Below are positions 11,454 to 23,484 of a stretch of DNA of 64,000 nt, piece by piece. Positions within the stretch are counted from its first letter, which is position 1, and the number at the start of each line of letters is the position of its first letter. A program made the translations under genes and the position numbers. The notes beneath the pieces are model-generated. The model was not told the DNA's origin, made no database searches, and worked only from the letters and a program-made list of their open reading frames with translations. Origin of the DNA: Ipomoea triloba (Eukaryota; Streptophyta; Magnoliopsida; Solanales; Convolvulaceae); the NCBI RefSeq assembly GCF_003576645.1, contig NC_044930.1:18160671-18224670 (forward strand), given 5' to 3'.

Positions 11454-11616
11454 TTTAAAACTTGTGCAAAGTGTAAATGAGAATTTTAGGGTTTTGCAAA
11501 TGACATCTCCAGACTCCAGGCAAAATTATCAAGAAAGGGTTTACCTCACCAACTTGATTTTCCAACTTTGCAAAATTATCAAGAAAGGCTTGATAATTTA
11601 TAGTGTTGTTGGTTGA

Positions 11617-13672
11617 TTAGATTTCCTCTTTTAGATCATCCAAAGCTTTCAAAATTTGAGCATTTTCAGCACCATTCGAATTTTCTCTAGTCTGGTCGTC
11701 TTGCTGGTTGTCCTGTGGGTCATCCTGCTGCTCGTCCTGCCTGGCAGTCATGTTTTCTTCAAGATTAGTGACCTCAATTGGACTGATTTGATGCGCATCT
11801 CCTCCAGTTTGGTTCTCATGTTCTGCCACTACATCACCATCAACTTGGTTCTCTTCATTAGCCCATGTAAAATAATCTTGTTGGGCTTCAAAAACATCAT
11901 GAAAATCAGGCATAAAACTGTCTTGCACATCTTCTCGGCCTTCCTCTTGGGCTGCCTCCATTTCTACCACATTTTCAACAACATTTTCATCTACATTATC
12001 CACAATTTGATCTACTTCATTGTTGTTTATCCGGTCTTCCCGATTGACCACTTCCACCTCCACATTTGCCATTTCAACTTCAACATTTTCACTCAAAATT
12101 TCTCCTATCCTTTCGGCCACACTCTCTTATTCTCCAATATTTTATTGATTTTGTTCCCCCTCAATTCTTTCGGCCACATCATGAATTTCTTCCCCCTCAA
12201 TGTTATGGTCCTCCACACTTTCATCAATTCTCTCATTCTCATCTTTATTCATCTCTTCCCCCTCAACAACTTCACGGTTTTCTTCCACATTCTCATTTTC
12301 TTTTGAGTTAATTCCATTTTTGGTCCTAGATTTATAGGTGGCATTCCACTTTTAGTCCTTTTTTTTTCAAAACATCCACTTTTGGTCCTAGTATTATTGT
12401 GGCATGACCATTTTTGGTCCTTCGCTAAGAAAATAATTGAAATGCTGTTAAATACAATGACATTTTGATCCTTTGTATACAAAGTAGGTTGACCCGCTAT
12501 ATTTTTTATGTTTATTTTTTGAAACAAAATCAAAATTGAAGACTGAAATGCTCTTGTATTTGACGAAATTTAAACTGTTTTGTTGATGGGGGACAAAAAA
12601 TGGTCATGCCACTATAATACTAGGATCAAAAGTGGATGTTTTGAAAAAAAAGGACTAAAAGTGGAATGCCACCTATAAATCTAGGACCAAAAATGGAATT
12701 AACTCTTTTCTTTTCTTCCTTCTCCCTCAACACGGTTTCCATTAATTTAATTTCACTCAAAGTAGCTATTTCAAAATGGTCATTCCCTCCAATGTTGCCA
12801 CTCATTTCTTCTAGGACCTCTATTGCAACTCTTTCCTCTATGGTAACACTTTCATTGTTAGCCACTCTCACTTTTGGAGTCCTAATCTTCTTAAAGACTC
12901 TACTCAAAGGGACATCATAAGTATGATCACCTTCCTCAATTGGTCTCTTCATGTTTACCTGAAACAAATACTTGCTTGTAAGTATAGGTTTCATCTCACC
13001 CATTTTCACTCCTTTCTTTCTTAATAACTCTCTAATCAATAAACCGTAGCCTGGTTTCTCGGTCTTGTTCACTATGCTCACTAGCCTTTCAAAAATAATC
13101 TTACTCCAATCCACTTTCACACCATAGAACACAGCATGCATAATGCTAGATATTTGCAGTGTAATACGGTCAAATCCTCCCAATTTACTCAACAAACACT
13201 TTGCAATAATCTCAGCTAATTTAGCAAACTCTAACTCAAAATCACCTCTAGAACTAGAAAACTTATGCACTGTCTCATTCTCATCCATTCGAACAACTTG
13301 CCAAAAATCATTTTTATCATACAAATAGCTTTCAAAACATGAAACATCATCAGACAAGTTATACAAATGCTTAATATCACATTGCTTCACAGAGACAAAT
13401 TTAGCATTCACACGAGATGCTATCACGCTATTTCTCATTTTTGCATGCTCGAAAAATTCACTCACAACATCATAAAAAATTCAAATAAATTGAAATCTGC
13501 ATACCTTCATGAGTTCAGACCTTTCTAAGCCATCAATGATATTTTGAGCAAGCTTTTTATCCATGGCGATTTTCTCCAAGTCGATTGGTTCGAATAAGTG
13601 CCCGATCTCAAACTTTTTAGTAGAGGTCGTGGGTATGGACTTTTTAGAAGCTTTTCGAGTGAGGGGTGCCAT
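11617..13672 (-). pseudogene. Extra ORF downstream of Copia pol (env-position, putative plant transposon protein domain)
   Basis: The start is ATG at 13672 (MAPLTRKAS, basic N-terminus). One in-frame TGA lies near 13484, after which the same frame continues (SEFFEHAKMR) to about 12706. There the frame is split by the 401-bp MITE at 12305-12705. On the far side a very acidic, Gln/Asn-rich tail runs from about 12304 to the stop near 11617. Without the insertion the product would be about 550 residues. The central 200 residues look like the putative plant transposon protein domain of LTR-element accessory ORFs. I see no signal peptide and no convincing transmembrane segment, so a membrane envelope function is not supported. 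It lies about 1 kb after the pol stop, on the same strand, where SIRE/Maximus-type Copia elements carry a third ORF. An unrelated adjacent element is the alternative. Confidence 0.65.
12305..12705. mobile_element. MULE-type MITE nested in the env-position ORF
   Basis: The 401-bp insert begins GAGTTAATTCC and ends GGAATTAACTC. The two arms are nearly identical for about 115 bp, including the poly-T block and the TGGTCCTAG words. The flanks are identical, TTTTCTTTT at 12296-12304 and 12706-12714, a perfect 9-bp target duplication typical of Mutator-like elements, although the duplicated site is itself low in complexity. The near-identity of the arms suggests a fairly recent insertion. Confidence 0.88.
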
Positions 13673-14719
13673 TTTCGGAGTTAATTTGGAGTGGGTAGTA
13701 GTAGAGAGTTGAGTTTGTGAGGTTTGAGAGCTTCGGCTATGGCGTCTTCGTTGAAATAGAGAAGAGAAAGAGGAATGGGTCTCTTAAATATGATTTTCAA
13801 TTTTGAGGAATGCGAAATGGCTCATTTTTAAAGGGTTTGGGTTTAAAAAGACTGGAATGCCCTTAATGAATCAATTGTGGTCTTTTTATGCTTGAGGGTA
13901 ATTCGGTCAAGTCAAAGAGTATATGGGTAAAATCGGTAGCTTTAGCTCAAGAATATCCCTGATGAATTAGATTCATGTAAAAAAAAGATACATGCAAAAA
14001 TATTTTCGAGTAGGGATAAATAATTAAAAAAATGAGACACGTAAGCAATAAATAAAATCAAATACCAAGTCTCACAAGTGATCATGAGCTAAAAAATGAT
14101 ACAAATTGAAATAGTTACTGACATGGGACAAGTGTAACATGTAAATGCTTTTAACTTTTTTTTTGTAGATAACTCCTGAGTGACAAGTAAGAACTCTATT
14201 TTCTTAGAGTTGTTACCCTAACTAGTAAAAGTCAAGAGGGTAAGAATTGGACACATATGCACACCTATCAAATTACATGCAAAGACATAGACTTCAACAC
14301 ATGACTTACAAGACAAGATAAAATAAATGATCAGCATGTCATAAAAAATTTCAAATAGTACATCTACTAACATATGCGAAAATTGAACACAAATAAATAC
14401 GTACCATGCACATATGAAATCAGTAAAACCACATTATGTAAATAATGTACGCAATTATGCAATTAAAATAAGATATATCACAATTAGTGCACATATTGCA
14501 TAATAAATCACTTACGTACATAAATGAAAACACATTTTCACACAATTTACAAATTAATCATACAAATTAAACATAAAACCACATAATTTGCAATTATAAA
14601 GCACATATACGTATAAGTACGTAAATTATAGAAATTAAAACAATTAAGCACAATTAAATTAAATTAAATAAAGTTGAGCTTAGGGATGTGATACTTAGCT
14701 CATTTCGATCATGCCCATC
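13673..14719. other. Non-coding stretch between Copia pol and the env-position ORF
   Basis: No open frame on either strand. AT-rich, with repeated CACATA / AATTAAA words. In the orientation of the element it forms the gap between the pol stop and the downstream ORF. No LTR is found here, so pol and the downstream ORF may belong to one element. Confidence 0.5.
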
Positions 14720-17700
14720 TCATGTCTTAGAGTTGTAAAATCGAGATTCACACAACGGTTTTGTGAGAATATCGGCAATTTGATTCTCCGTGAGAATATG
14801 ATCAATTCTTAAATCCTTCTTCTCGACGTGGTCACGAATAAAATGATGTCGTACGTCGATGTGTTTTGTCCGTGAGTGAAGCACAAGATTTTCAGAAATC
14901 GCAATGGCGCTAGTATTATCACAGAAAATACTAATGTCCTCGCAATTAATTCCGTAATCTTTCAACTGTTGCTTCATCCACAAAATTTGAGCACAACAAC
15001 TTCCTGCGGAAATATATTCGGCTTCGGCAGTGCTTGTAGCAATGGAGTTATGCTTTTTGCTAAACCAAGATACCAATCTTCCCCCTAAGAACTGGCACAT
15101 TCCTGATGTACTTTTTCGGTCTATTTTACACCCTGCAAAATCTGCATCTGAATAACCCGTTAGTGTAAATTTACCTTCTTTCGGATACCATAACCTGACA
15201 TTGATTGTTTCTTTGAGGTATCTAATGATCTTCTTGGTTGTAAGTAGATGACTTTCTTTGGGCTTAGATTGGAATCTAGCACATACATCCACTGAGTAGG
15301 ATATGTCGAGTCTACTCGCAATGAGGTATAGCAAAGATCCAATCATCCCTCGATACATCGTTTGATCTACGTCTTTTCCTTCGTCATCTTTGTCTATTCT
15401 TAGTGATGTGCTCATGGGAATTTTCACTGAGCTTTTTCCTTCCATTCCAAATTTCTTGATAAGATCTCTTTTGTGTATTTGGCCTGATTGATAAAGATTC
15501 CTTCCTTCAATTGTTTGACTTGTAGTCCAAGGAAGTAGTTTAATTCGCCCATCATGCTCATTTCGAATCTATTCTACATTAGCTTAGAAAATTTCTCACA
15601 CAACGTTTTATCAGTACTTCCAAAAATAATATCATTGACATAAATTTGTACTAATAAAATGAGATTATTTTCTTGAATTCTAAATAAGGTTTTGTCAACA
15701 AGGCCTTTGGTAAAACCACAACTAATTAAGAACGTCGATAATGTATCATACCAAGCTCGGGGTGCTTGTTTTAAACCATATAACGCCTTCTTTAGTTTAT
15801 AGACCTTATCAACATTACCTTGTACCTCAAATCCGGGTGGTTGCTCAACATAGACTTCTTCTTCAAGTAAGTCATTAAGAAATGCACTTTTCACGTCCAT
15901 TTGATAGATTGTGAAATTCTTGTATGCTGCGTAGGCTAAGAATATTCTTATTGCTTCAAGTCGTGCAATCGGGGCAAATGTTTCATCAAAATCTATTCCT
16001 TCTTTTTGTGAGTAGCCCTTTGCAACTAGCCTTGCTTTATTCCTAACAATAATTCCATCTTCGTTCGCTTTGTTCCTAAAGACCCATTTTGTATCTATTA
16101 CATTGTAATTTTCTGGTCTAGGAACAAGCTCCCACACATCGTTTCTTTTGAATTGATTTAGCTCTTCTTGCATGGCCTCAATCCAACTTGGATCACTTAG
16201 AACTTCGTCAATTTCTTTTGGCTCGATTTGAGATAGAAAACATGCAAATAGAGTATCTCGTGTTGTGGATCTTGTTTTCACGCCATCTTGTACACTTCCA
16301 ATCACAATATCTTGAGGGTGATCTCTAAGCCATCTTAGATCTGGTTGAAAGTTGTCTTGGGAATTGGTTGACAGTGAGGAATTGTTCACATGTGAGGTAG
16401 GAGTGGTTTGGTTTGTCACATTGCTTTTATTTTTAACCTCCTCCTGATTGTCATTCTCAAGGTCATCATATTTCTCATCCTACTCTCTTGCAACCTCATT
16501 CGTATTTCTTGTGTTCAGCATGCCTTGATGGCCAATCTTAGATTTATCTAATTCTAGATCACTTAATCCCTGCAAGATATCATCCTCAAAAATTTCATTA
16601 GTAGTAATTAAATTATCTTTGACATTTTTACCACTTTTCGAAACATCTGCTTCTTTGATTTTCGCTGATTCATCGAAAATAACATGGATTGATTCTTCTA
16701 CCACCATTGTCGATTTATTTAATACTCTGAATGCTCTGCTAGTAGATGAATATCCTAAAAATATTGCTTCATCTGCACACTCATCAAATGTTTTTAGATG
16801 CATTTTTCCATTAATAAGAACAAAACATTTGCATACAAAAGAATGAAAATAACTAAGGTTAGGTTTCCTCCCTTTCCATAATTCATATGGTGCCTCATTG
16901 TGCAGTTTGTGAATCGTGCTTCTATTTTGCGTGTAACAAGTAGTGTTGATTGCTTGAGCCCAAAAGCGTTTTGGTAAATCGGCTGCCGAAATCATGACTC
17001 TTGCGGCTTCTTTAAGCGTCATATTTCTTCTTTCGGCTACACCGTTTTGTTGTGACGTCCTAGCAGCTGATAGTTGATGCAAAATTCCTTGGGAATTGCA
17101 GTAGGCTTGAATTACTTTATTCACAAACTCCATTCCTCTATCTGTACGGATTTTTGCTATTTTGAGCTCCTTTTCGGTTTGTAATTGTTTCAACAATTCC
17201 AGTAGCTTTTGCTCCACTTCACTCTTCTTGTTGAGAAATATCGTCCATGTGTACCTGAAAAAATCATCAACAACAACAAGAGTATATTTCTTACCACTCA
17301 TACTTACTAGGTCTACTGGACCGAAAAGATCCATATGTAGTAGACTAAGCGGTCTTGAGCTTGATTCATGAGTTTTGGATTTGAACGATGATTTGATTTG
17401 CTTTCCTTTCTGGCACACATCACAGATTTGATCTTTCTTGTATGTGATGTTGGGTAGGCCTTTGAATAAATTCTTTGTTGCCAACTTGTTGATAGTTTTG
17501 AAATTTAGGTGGTTCAACTTCTTGTGCCATTCCCAGCTTGTAGTGCTTGAGTTGTTTGCCACCAATCACACAGAATCTTTTGTTGTTCTCCAATCTACAA
17601 CATACATGTTTCTTTTTCTCGTTCCTTCAAGTACGATTTCGCCGGTTGACTCGTTCTTTACTTGACACTTGTTTTTGAAGAATTCTACGAAGTATCCTTT

Positions 17701-17930
17701 GTCACAAAATTGACATGTGCTAAACAAATTGAATTTTAGCCCTTCCACGTAGGATACATCTTCAATTTTCAATCCGTTCCGCATTATTGTACCGACTTCT
17801 TTTGTTGTGCCGTATTGATCATTTCCACCGAATACGACTTTTGGTCCTTCGATAGTTTTAAAATTTACTAGACTAGATTTATTTCCAGTGTGTCGTGAAC
17901 ACCCACTATCAAAGTATCAAACTTCCTGCA
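14720..17930 (-). pseudogene. Copia pol (protease, integrase, RT, RNase H), SIRE/Maximus-like
   Basis: Minus-strand order is protease (YFDSGCSRH near 17900-17930), GAG-pre-integrase (17784-17500), integrase, RT and RNase H, the Copia order. The integrase has an HHCC finger (WHKKLNHL ... CDVCQKGK) and the acidic triad contexts MDLFGP, RTDRGMEF and QQNGVAERRN. RT spans 16419-15574 with [24 protein letters not shown] and [12 protein letters not shown]. Its catalytic box reads YVNDIIFGS, so one of the two metal-binding aspartates is Asn. RNase H (15445-14720) has YSDADFAGCKIDRKSTSG and ends TKPL. Breaks lie near 17565 (in-frame stop), 16480-16419 and 15574-15445. Domain content is complete, but the YVND change and the stops make it non-autonomous. 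Confidence 0.9.
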
Positions 17931-18239
17931 ATTAATTTAAACAACTTTTAGGTACCCAGCTTTTCTTGGATCCTTGGTGGTTAGTACTTTTTGGTACCCA
18001 AATCCACCTAGATCTCACTGATCCAAGATTAGGTGATTTGTAACCATTATGAATTTTATAATCGTACCTAATTTTTGAAAACGATTTTGGTACCCAGTTT
18101 TGAAAATTACTCTACTATTTGGCACATGGAAAATATATTGTTTGAACCTATTAAATCTTGGTCTAGTCCAAGGTTTAATATTTTCAAACCAATATGACTC
18201 AGTAGGATAAAATCCCCTACTGTGGTCAGTAGGATATTT

Positions 18240-20009
18240 TCAATGTGGTCTTTTTGCACTTAACTCATTGGTGTATCTCTTTGAATAATTAAACCCATGC
18301 CTTTTAATAGATTGATTTGGCGAAATATTATTTCTATGGGGCTTCGGCCGCATTGTGTTATTTTTGGCAATTGTTTGATACTCAATTTCTTGTCTCATTG
18401 TGCTATCTTGACTCTTAACAAATTTTACCACTTGCACTTTATTATTTAAAGTAGTAGTAGAATCGGTCAATTTTTGAGAGGTTTGAGAACACGATAGATC
18501 ATAACCGAGTCCGATTTTATCGTTTGGTGATTTTTGCATATTTACCATTTTGTCCATTATTTTAGACGAATGAGTAAACGTTGCAATAACTTCCCTTAAG
18601 TTGCGTTCTCGAACTTCCCTTGATTTACACTCTTCTTGAAGGCGAATAATTTCGGCATTCAAGTTTCTCGCCTCAAGTAGAGCATTTTGCAATTTCTTAT
18701 TCATTTCTTCTTTTTCAAAAATTAACAAATTATTGCGCTCTTCGATTTGAGAATAAGTATCCATAAAGGTTTGACAATCTCTCATTAAATGAGAGATGGA
18801 CTCTTGCGAAAATGAAGTACTTACAGAATCAAAAGTTTTAGATGTTACCTCATCTTCTTCAACATCATGCGCCATTAAGCATTTCTCATGGTAGTTTGAC
18901 TCACTGGATGTACTCACGCAAAATAGTGAAGTGTCTTCATTTGAACTATCACTTTCATCACTTGAGAATTCTTCTGACTCACTTGTTTCTAGCGGGTCAC
19001 TTATAAGAGCTTTTCTTTTGTCTTTCTTGAAATTTCTTTCTTTGGCCTTCACTCCATCCTGTGAATTTTCAAATTGATTTTTGCTTACCTTGGGATAGGG
19101 ACACTCAGCCATAAAATGTCTTGTCTTTCTACAGTTGTAGCATAAGTTCGAATCTTCTGGTAATTCTTTCCTTGGCCTTCTTGTCGAATTTGCTTGAGGA
19201 AAATTACTATTTTCTTCCTCATGAATTTTTTGAATTTCCTAGCAAACAAGGCAAAATTTTCGTTTAGTTAATAAATCACTATTTTCTTTTGACCTTGACG
19301 ATGACGGTTGTTTGGCAACTAGTGCGTTGTTTCGTTTTTCTCTTTCTTCCGCCGTCCTTGGCTTCATTTCGAACTCATAAGCTTTTAGATCACTAAAAAG
19401 CTTATCGGTTGATAGCGTCTTGAGATCCCTATGGTCTCGCATTGCGGTAACCTTCATGTCCCAACTTGACGGTAGCACTCGGAGTATTTTGAGAGATATT
19501 TCCTTTTGATTAATAGTCTTTCCTAGATCATTAATTTCTCTCAAAATTTTGACAAATCTAGCTTCTATATCTGCAATTAACTCGCCACTTTGCATTTTAA
19601 AATCTTTGAATTTTTTTTAATGCAATTGTGAGTTTATTGTCCTTCTCATGTTCATCTCCTTCACCTGTCTTGATGAGAACTTTCCATACTTCTTTGACCG
19701 TTTTGCATTTTCAGACCTTCGGGAAAGTTGCGTCATCGATAGCTTTGAACAAAATATCCTTGGCAATATTATCCAAGTTATTTCGTATTCATCTTCTGAA
19801 GTCCATTCAACTTTTGGTTTTGAGATGTAAGATGGTGTAGTGCTTGTGTGTTCTGATGATGGGTTGACTTTTAAAATTTTAATTGGACCATCAGAAATCA
19901 CTTCCCACACCTCATCAAATAAAGCAGACAAATGGACCTGCATGCGAATTTTCCAATCATTAAATTTATCAAGTGAGAATAATAAGTTTTGAGCTAAGTC
20001 TCTCTTCAT
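18240..20009 (-). pseudogene. Copia gag with CCHC knuckle and long C-terminal extension
   Basis: The likely start is ATG at 20009 (MKRDLAQN), 29 bases inside the primer-binding site. The N-terminal FNDWKIRMQVHLSA and the UBN2 region ILRVLPSSWDMKV (about 19510) are clear. A zinc knuckle CYNCRKTRHFMAEC (CX2CX4HX4C) lies near 19100-19140. It is followed by an acidic/Ser-rich segment and a coiled-coil stretch (about 18820-18600), as in the long gag proteins of SIRE-type elements. Frame breaks occur near 19617-19595 and 19239-19112. The product would bind and package element RNA in virus-like particles; this copy cannot make it intact. Confidence 0.85.
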
Positions 20010-20037
20010 CTTGAAGTTTTGACTCAAATAGACAACC

Positions 20038-20049
20038 GCTCTGGTACCA
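20038..20049 (-). promoter_or_regulatory. Primer-binding site of the Copia element
   Basis: On the minus strand it reads TGGTACCAGAGC, one base different from the usual TGGTATCAGAGC that pairs with the 3' end of initiator tRNA-Met. It lies two bases inside the LTR end (...CCAACA), which fixes the element's polarity as minus. Confidence 0.85.
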
Positions 20050-20694
20050 CTTGTTGGTCCCAATAGGGTCGGAAAAGTCTAGACCGAGGGGGGGGGGGTG
20101 AATAGTATTTTCGACAGTTTTAAAAATTATAACGCTTTGATAACTTCAACTCTAGGTAACAAGCATAAAGCAAATAACCAACTTAGAGTTCGTAGCGGAA
20201 TAATAGTACGTAAAGTGCTATAAATAAATTGATCAGATATGAAGATATATTTCGCATGCAAAAGCAAACCCAAATGATAAATAAAGAGTGAATAGTAAAT
20301 TGGTTTGTATGAATCAGGAAGAATTCTTTACTAAAAAGTAAATGTGAATAGTAAGGAATAGTGAGTAATAGTGCATGAATAGTAAATAAGCTCTAGGAAT
20401 TTGAAATGCTCAGTACATGCACTTGTGATATGAAGACTTGTAATAAAATATGTAATGGAATGGAATGCTATGCATGCACACATATGAATTGCAAGACCCA
20501 GATGAATAAATCAGTAAATCGGTTAGTACAAAATATGCATGCAAGAATAAATATGATGCATGTAAAGTAAAGAGACAGGGAGATTTATAGTGGTTCGGAG
20601 ATGGTGTAATTCTCCTACTCCACTTTCTTCCTTTCACTCCAAGGAAGGTTTTCACTATTTTCAATGACCCAGATACAATAGTGAACAGTGCCAA

Positions 20695-20985
20695 CCCAGC
20701 ACTTTCGAGTGTCTCGCACAAAGCTACACTCAACCCGAGCGCCTCGCACAAAGCCACGTTCCCGAGCGCCTTGCACAAAGCCACGCTCCCGAGCGTCTTG
20801 CACCCAGCTACGCTCCTACACCAACGAAGTGTTTTGCACCCAACTAGACTTACTCTTCCGAGTGTCTCCTACAAAGTCACACTCCTCTCAGTATGTTGCA
20901 CAAAGCTATACTCCCGAGCGCCTCGCACAAAGCTACGTTCCCGAGCATCTCGCACCAAGCTACGTTCAACAAGGATTTCACAAGC
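20695..20985. repeat. Imprecise minisatellite (CTCGCACAAAGC) in the LTR
   Basis: About eleven degenerate copies of a unit like CCGAGCGCCTCGCACAAAGCTACGTT, with spacing of about 20-40 bp. They lie downstream of the LTR TATA box, so they would be in the R/U5 part of the transcript. Open frames here on both strands merely reflect the repetition. Confidence 0.8.
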
Positions 20986-21172
20986 CTCACTTGCTACTCT
21001 CCCTTTCTCTACAAGGTAGAAAATAATTTCAGTCTCTCTTAGACTTGAATTTTTCTAATCAGCTCAATACTTGCACTCTCTAAATTTTCTTCTCTCCTTT
21101 TCGAAAATAATAGCTTTAGATTGCTCAAATGTAGTGATGTGGCGAGGTTCTTGTTTTCAAGTCTTGCATAGG

Positions 21173-21180
21173 TATTTATA
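21173..21180 (-). promoter_or_regulatory. TATA box of the Copia LTR
   Basis: TATAAATA on the minus strand, preceded by CTTGAAGC. Transcription would start about 30 bp downstream (near 21145) and run through the minisatellite to gag. A similar box occurs in the related LTR at 28158-28165. Confidence 0.6.
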
Positions 21181-21432
21181 GCTTGAAGAAGCCATCTACC
21201 CATCGTAGATCTTTCAATCTTGATCATCCATTTTGAATTTTGAAATAATTTGCCAACTTGTTCTGAAGCTCTTCATGGCCTTTGTCAGATGAATTTGAAA
21301 ATTGCTCCTTGTCATTACTCATTTTGTAAGAAGCCCATTCGTCCAATTGCCTTTGCTCATCTGAATTTGAGATCTCTTTTGATAAATAGCCACCAATTTT
21401 GACTTCTCAAGTGTGAACACTTGACTTTCAAT

Positions 21433-21679
21433 TTCTTTTGATCTGATTTGTCAAGTTGATCTCTCCAAAATATTTTCTCCGATGATTCTTGCTTGATCAT
21501 AAATTATATCACCGAAAAATCACCGATACCTCCAAGTTGGTCTTCATCAGATCAATTCTTTTGATCTGATTTGTCAAGTTGATCTCTCCAAAATATTTTC
21601 TCCGATGATTCTTGCTTGATCATAAATTATATCACCGAAAAATCACCGATACCTCCAAGTTGGTCTTCATCAGATCAAT
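21433..21679. repeat. 123-bp tandem duplication in the LTR
   Basis: The unit from TTCTTTTGATCTGATTTGTC to CATCAGATCAA occurs twice in direct succession with almost no differences (period 123 bp, anchored at GATCTG 21440 and 21563). It is upstream of the TATA box in the minus orientation, so it duplicates part of the U3 region. Confidence 0.9.
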
Positions 21680-22350
21680 TCGAATTTTGCCTCCAAAAAT
21701 TAATTTTGGATTTTCGAATTATTATCCCAAAATTAAATTTAATTTTGACTCCAATTTCATTCCAAAAATTTACTTTTGGATTGAATTTTTGTTACCAAAA
21801 ATTAAATTTCCACTTAAGAATTTTATCTCCAAGGACGTGAGCTTTCCTTATTCACTTTGTCATCCATAGTTGTCCTCCTTCATAATTGAGTCGTCCTTAT
21901 GATCTTCAAATAAAATGTTAATCCTAAGTTTTGAACCAATAACCTTTAGGTTGTGCTACACTTAGTTTATCCATCCATCCATTTCATCTTTTAATGACTT
22001 TTAGAGCATATAATTAATAAAGGAATAATCGCACTTTTGATCCCTCAATTGTTACCCGATCTGCAATGTGATCCCTCATTGTCAATTTTGGTTAATTAGG
22101 TCCCTAATTATCACTAAACGTAGTCAATGTTGCCCCTTGGCCAGATTTGCCTCTAACCTCAGTTAAGAGCATGGACATTTCAGTAATTTCGCAGCCCCTG
22201 GTTCTCACCTTAACTGAAGTTATGCAACCCCTTTACACCCATTTCACATTTCACCTCAAATAGGGTCAGCCTTTCACCTCAAATTTGGAATCCGCCATTT
22301 CCATTCATCTCACTGCTACGAAGAACGGCGACGACCTAGGTTTGTGAAGC

Positions 22351-22864
22351 ATGTCTTCAAACAACTCCGGTTCAGTAGAATGGATTCCAGAAGTCCGATG
22401 TTGGTGCGGCGAAGTAGCTCCGGTAAGAATGTAGTGGAGTTATGCCAACCCCGGAAAGCGATTTAGAGCATGCCCACGCTATGGAGTACGTGTAAGCCAT
22501 TTATTGAATTGTTTTTCTCTACTCTCTTTAGGTGCAAAAAAAACTAAATTTTTCTTCTGTAATTGAATTTAAATATTAGGGGATAGGGAATTGTAGGTAT
22601 TTTTAGTGGCTGGACTCCGATGTATCCGACCGTGTGGCCAAAGTGATTCGAGGTTTATTGAAGCGGTTAGATAAGCAAGAGACTGAGATGCAAAGGTTTC
22701 AAGCAGTAACTGGAAAAAAAAATGCCAGTCTTAAGAAGCAGAAGTTGGATTCGAAATTCAATTTTTTTTATGGTTTTGGATTTGGAATTGTTGTTGGTTT
22801 TGTTTGTTTTATGTATTGTATGAGAAATGTAGAACCAAGTGCGAATTTATTGCAGTTGAAGTAG
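22351..22864 (+). pseudogene. GRF-type zinc-finger gene inside the MULE
   Basis: ATG 22351 opens SSNNSGSVEWIPE and then CWCGEVAPV, the first part of a GRF finger. An in-frame TAG at about 22432 interrupts it, after which WSYANPGKRFRACPRYG gives the second half. A GT-AG intron (about 22490 to 22595) fits the split. The next exon carries WLDSDVSDRVAKVIRGLL, a short charged helix and a hydrophobic segment, YGFGFGIVVGFVCFMYCM, before TAG at 22862. The layout (GRF finger, helix, single C-terminal membrane segment) matches small plant GRF-domain proteins that recur in transposons. A second stop may fall at the exon junction. The GRF motif binds nucleic acid in other proteins; the role in MULEs is unknown. 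Confidence 0.72.
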
Positions 22865-23484
22865 GTTTTGTAATGGAATTAGCTTATTGGTAATTCAAAT
22901 GGCAGTGTGTAAATGGGATTGCCTTATATGCAGACCTTTTTTTTTGTTTCCCTTTTGGTTTTTAGTAGTTTGTAAATTAACATTTGGTAATGGAAGTTTG
23001 TTCATATAAAATTTGTTTTGGTTTTTAGTAGTTTGTGTAATGGCATTACCTTATTGATAATGTGTAGAGTTAGATTGGTGTAATGGAAATGGCCAAATGA
23101 CCAAATGACTAAATGGTAATGGCATTACCTTATTGATAATGTGTAGAGTTAGATTGCTGTAATGGAAATGGCCAAATGACCAAATGACCAAAATATAATG
23201 GAAATGGCCAAATGACCACAGAATACATTATCAAAACTGCTAAATGTAATGGAAATGGAAATATACATCATCAAAACTGCTATCAAACTACCTACCAGCA
23301 CAAAATACCATTTAAGCAAAAAAGATGTTCAGTTACATAATATTCTGCCCTATCATTGTTTCTGCCTGCCAGCACAAAATAGCATACATCATTGTTTAGC
23401 TAATACTTGGCTACCAACATGCCAAGTAAATCCATTGTTTAGAAAGTCAGTAGCCATTGTACAAAAAGAATACATAAACTCCAT

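Noticed and set aside
11656..12311. Plus-strand hydrophobic frames in the Copia extra-ORF region
   Set aside because: They are the antisense of an acidic repeat-like protein; the hydrophobicity is a by-product of complementing GAA/GAT codons.
11617..13672. Calling the third Copia ORF an envelope protein
   Set aside because: No signal peptide, membrane segment or glycosylation-rich ectodomain is seen; only the position is env-like.
20681..21026. Two overlapping 112-codon frames rich in TKLRS / LHKATL
   Set aside because: They are translations of the CTCGCACAAAGC minisatellite, not a protein family.
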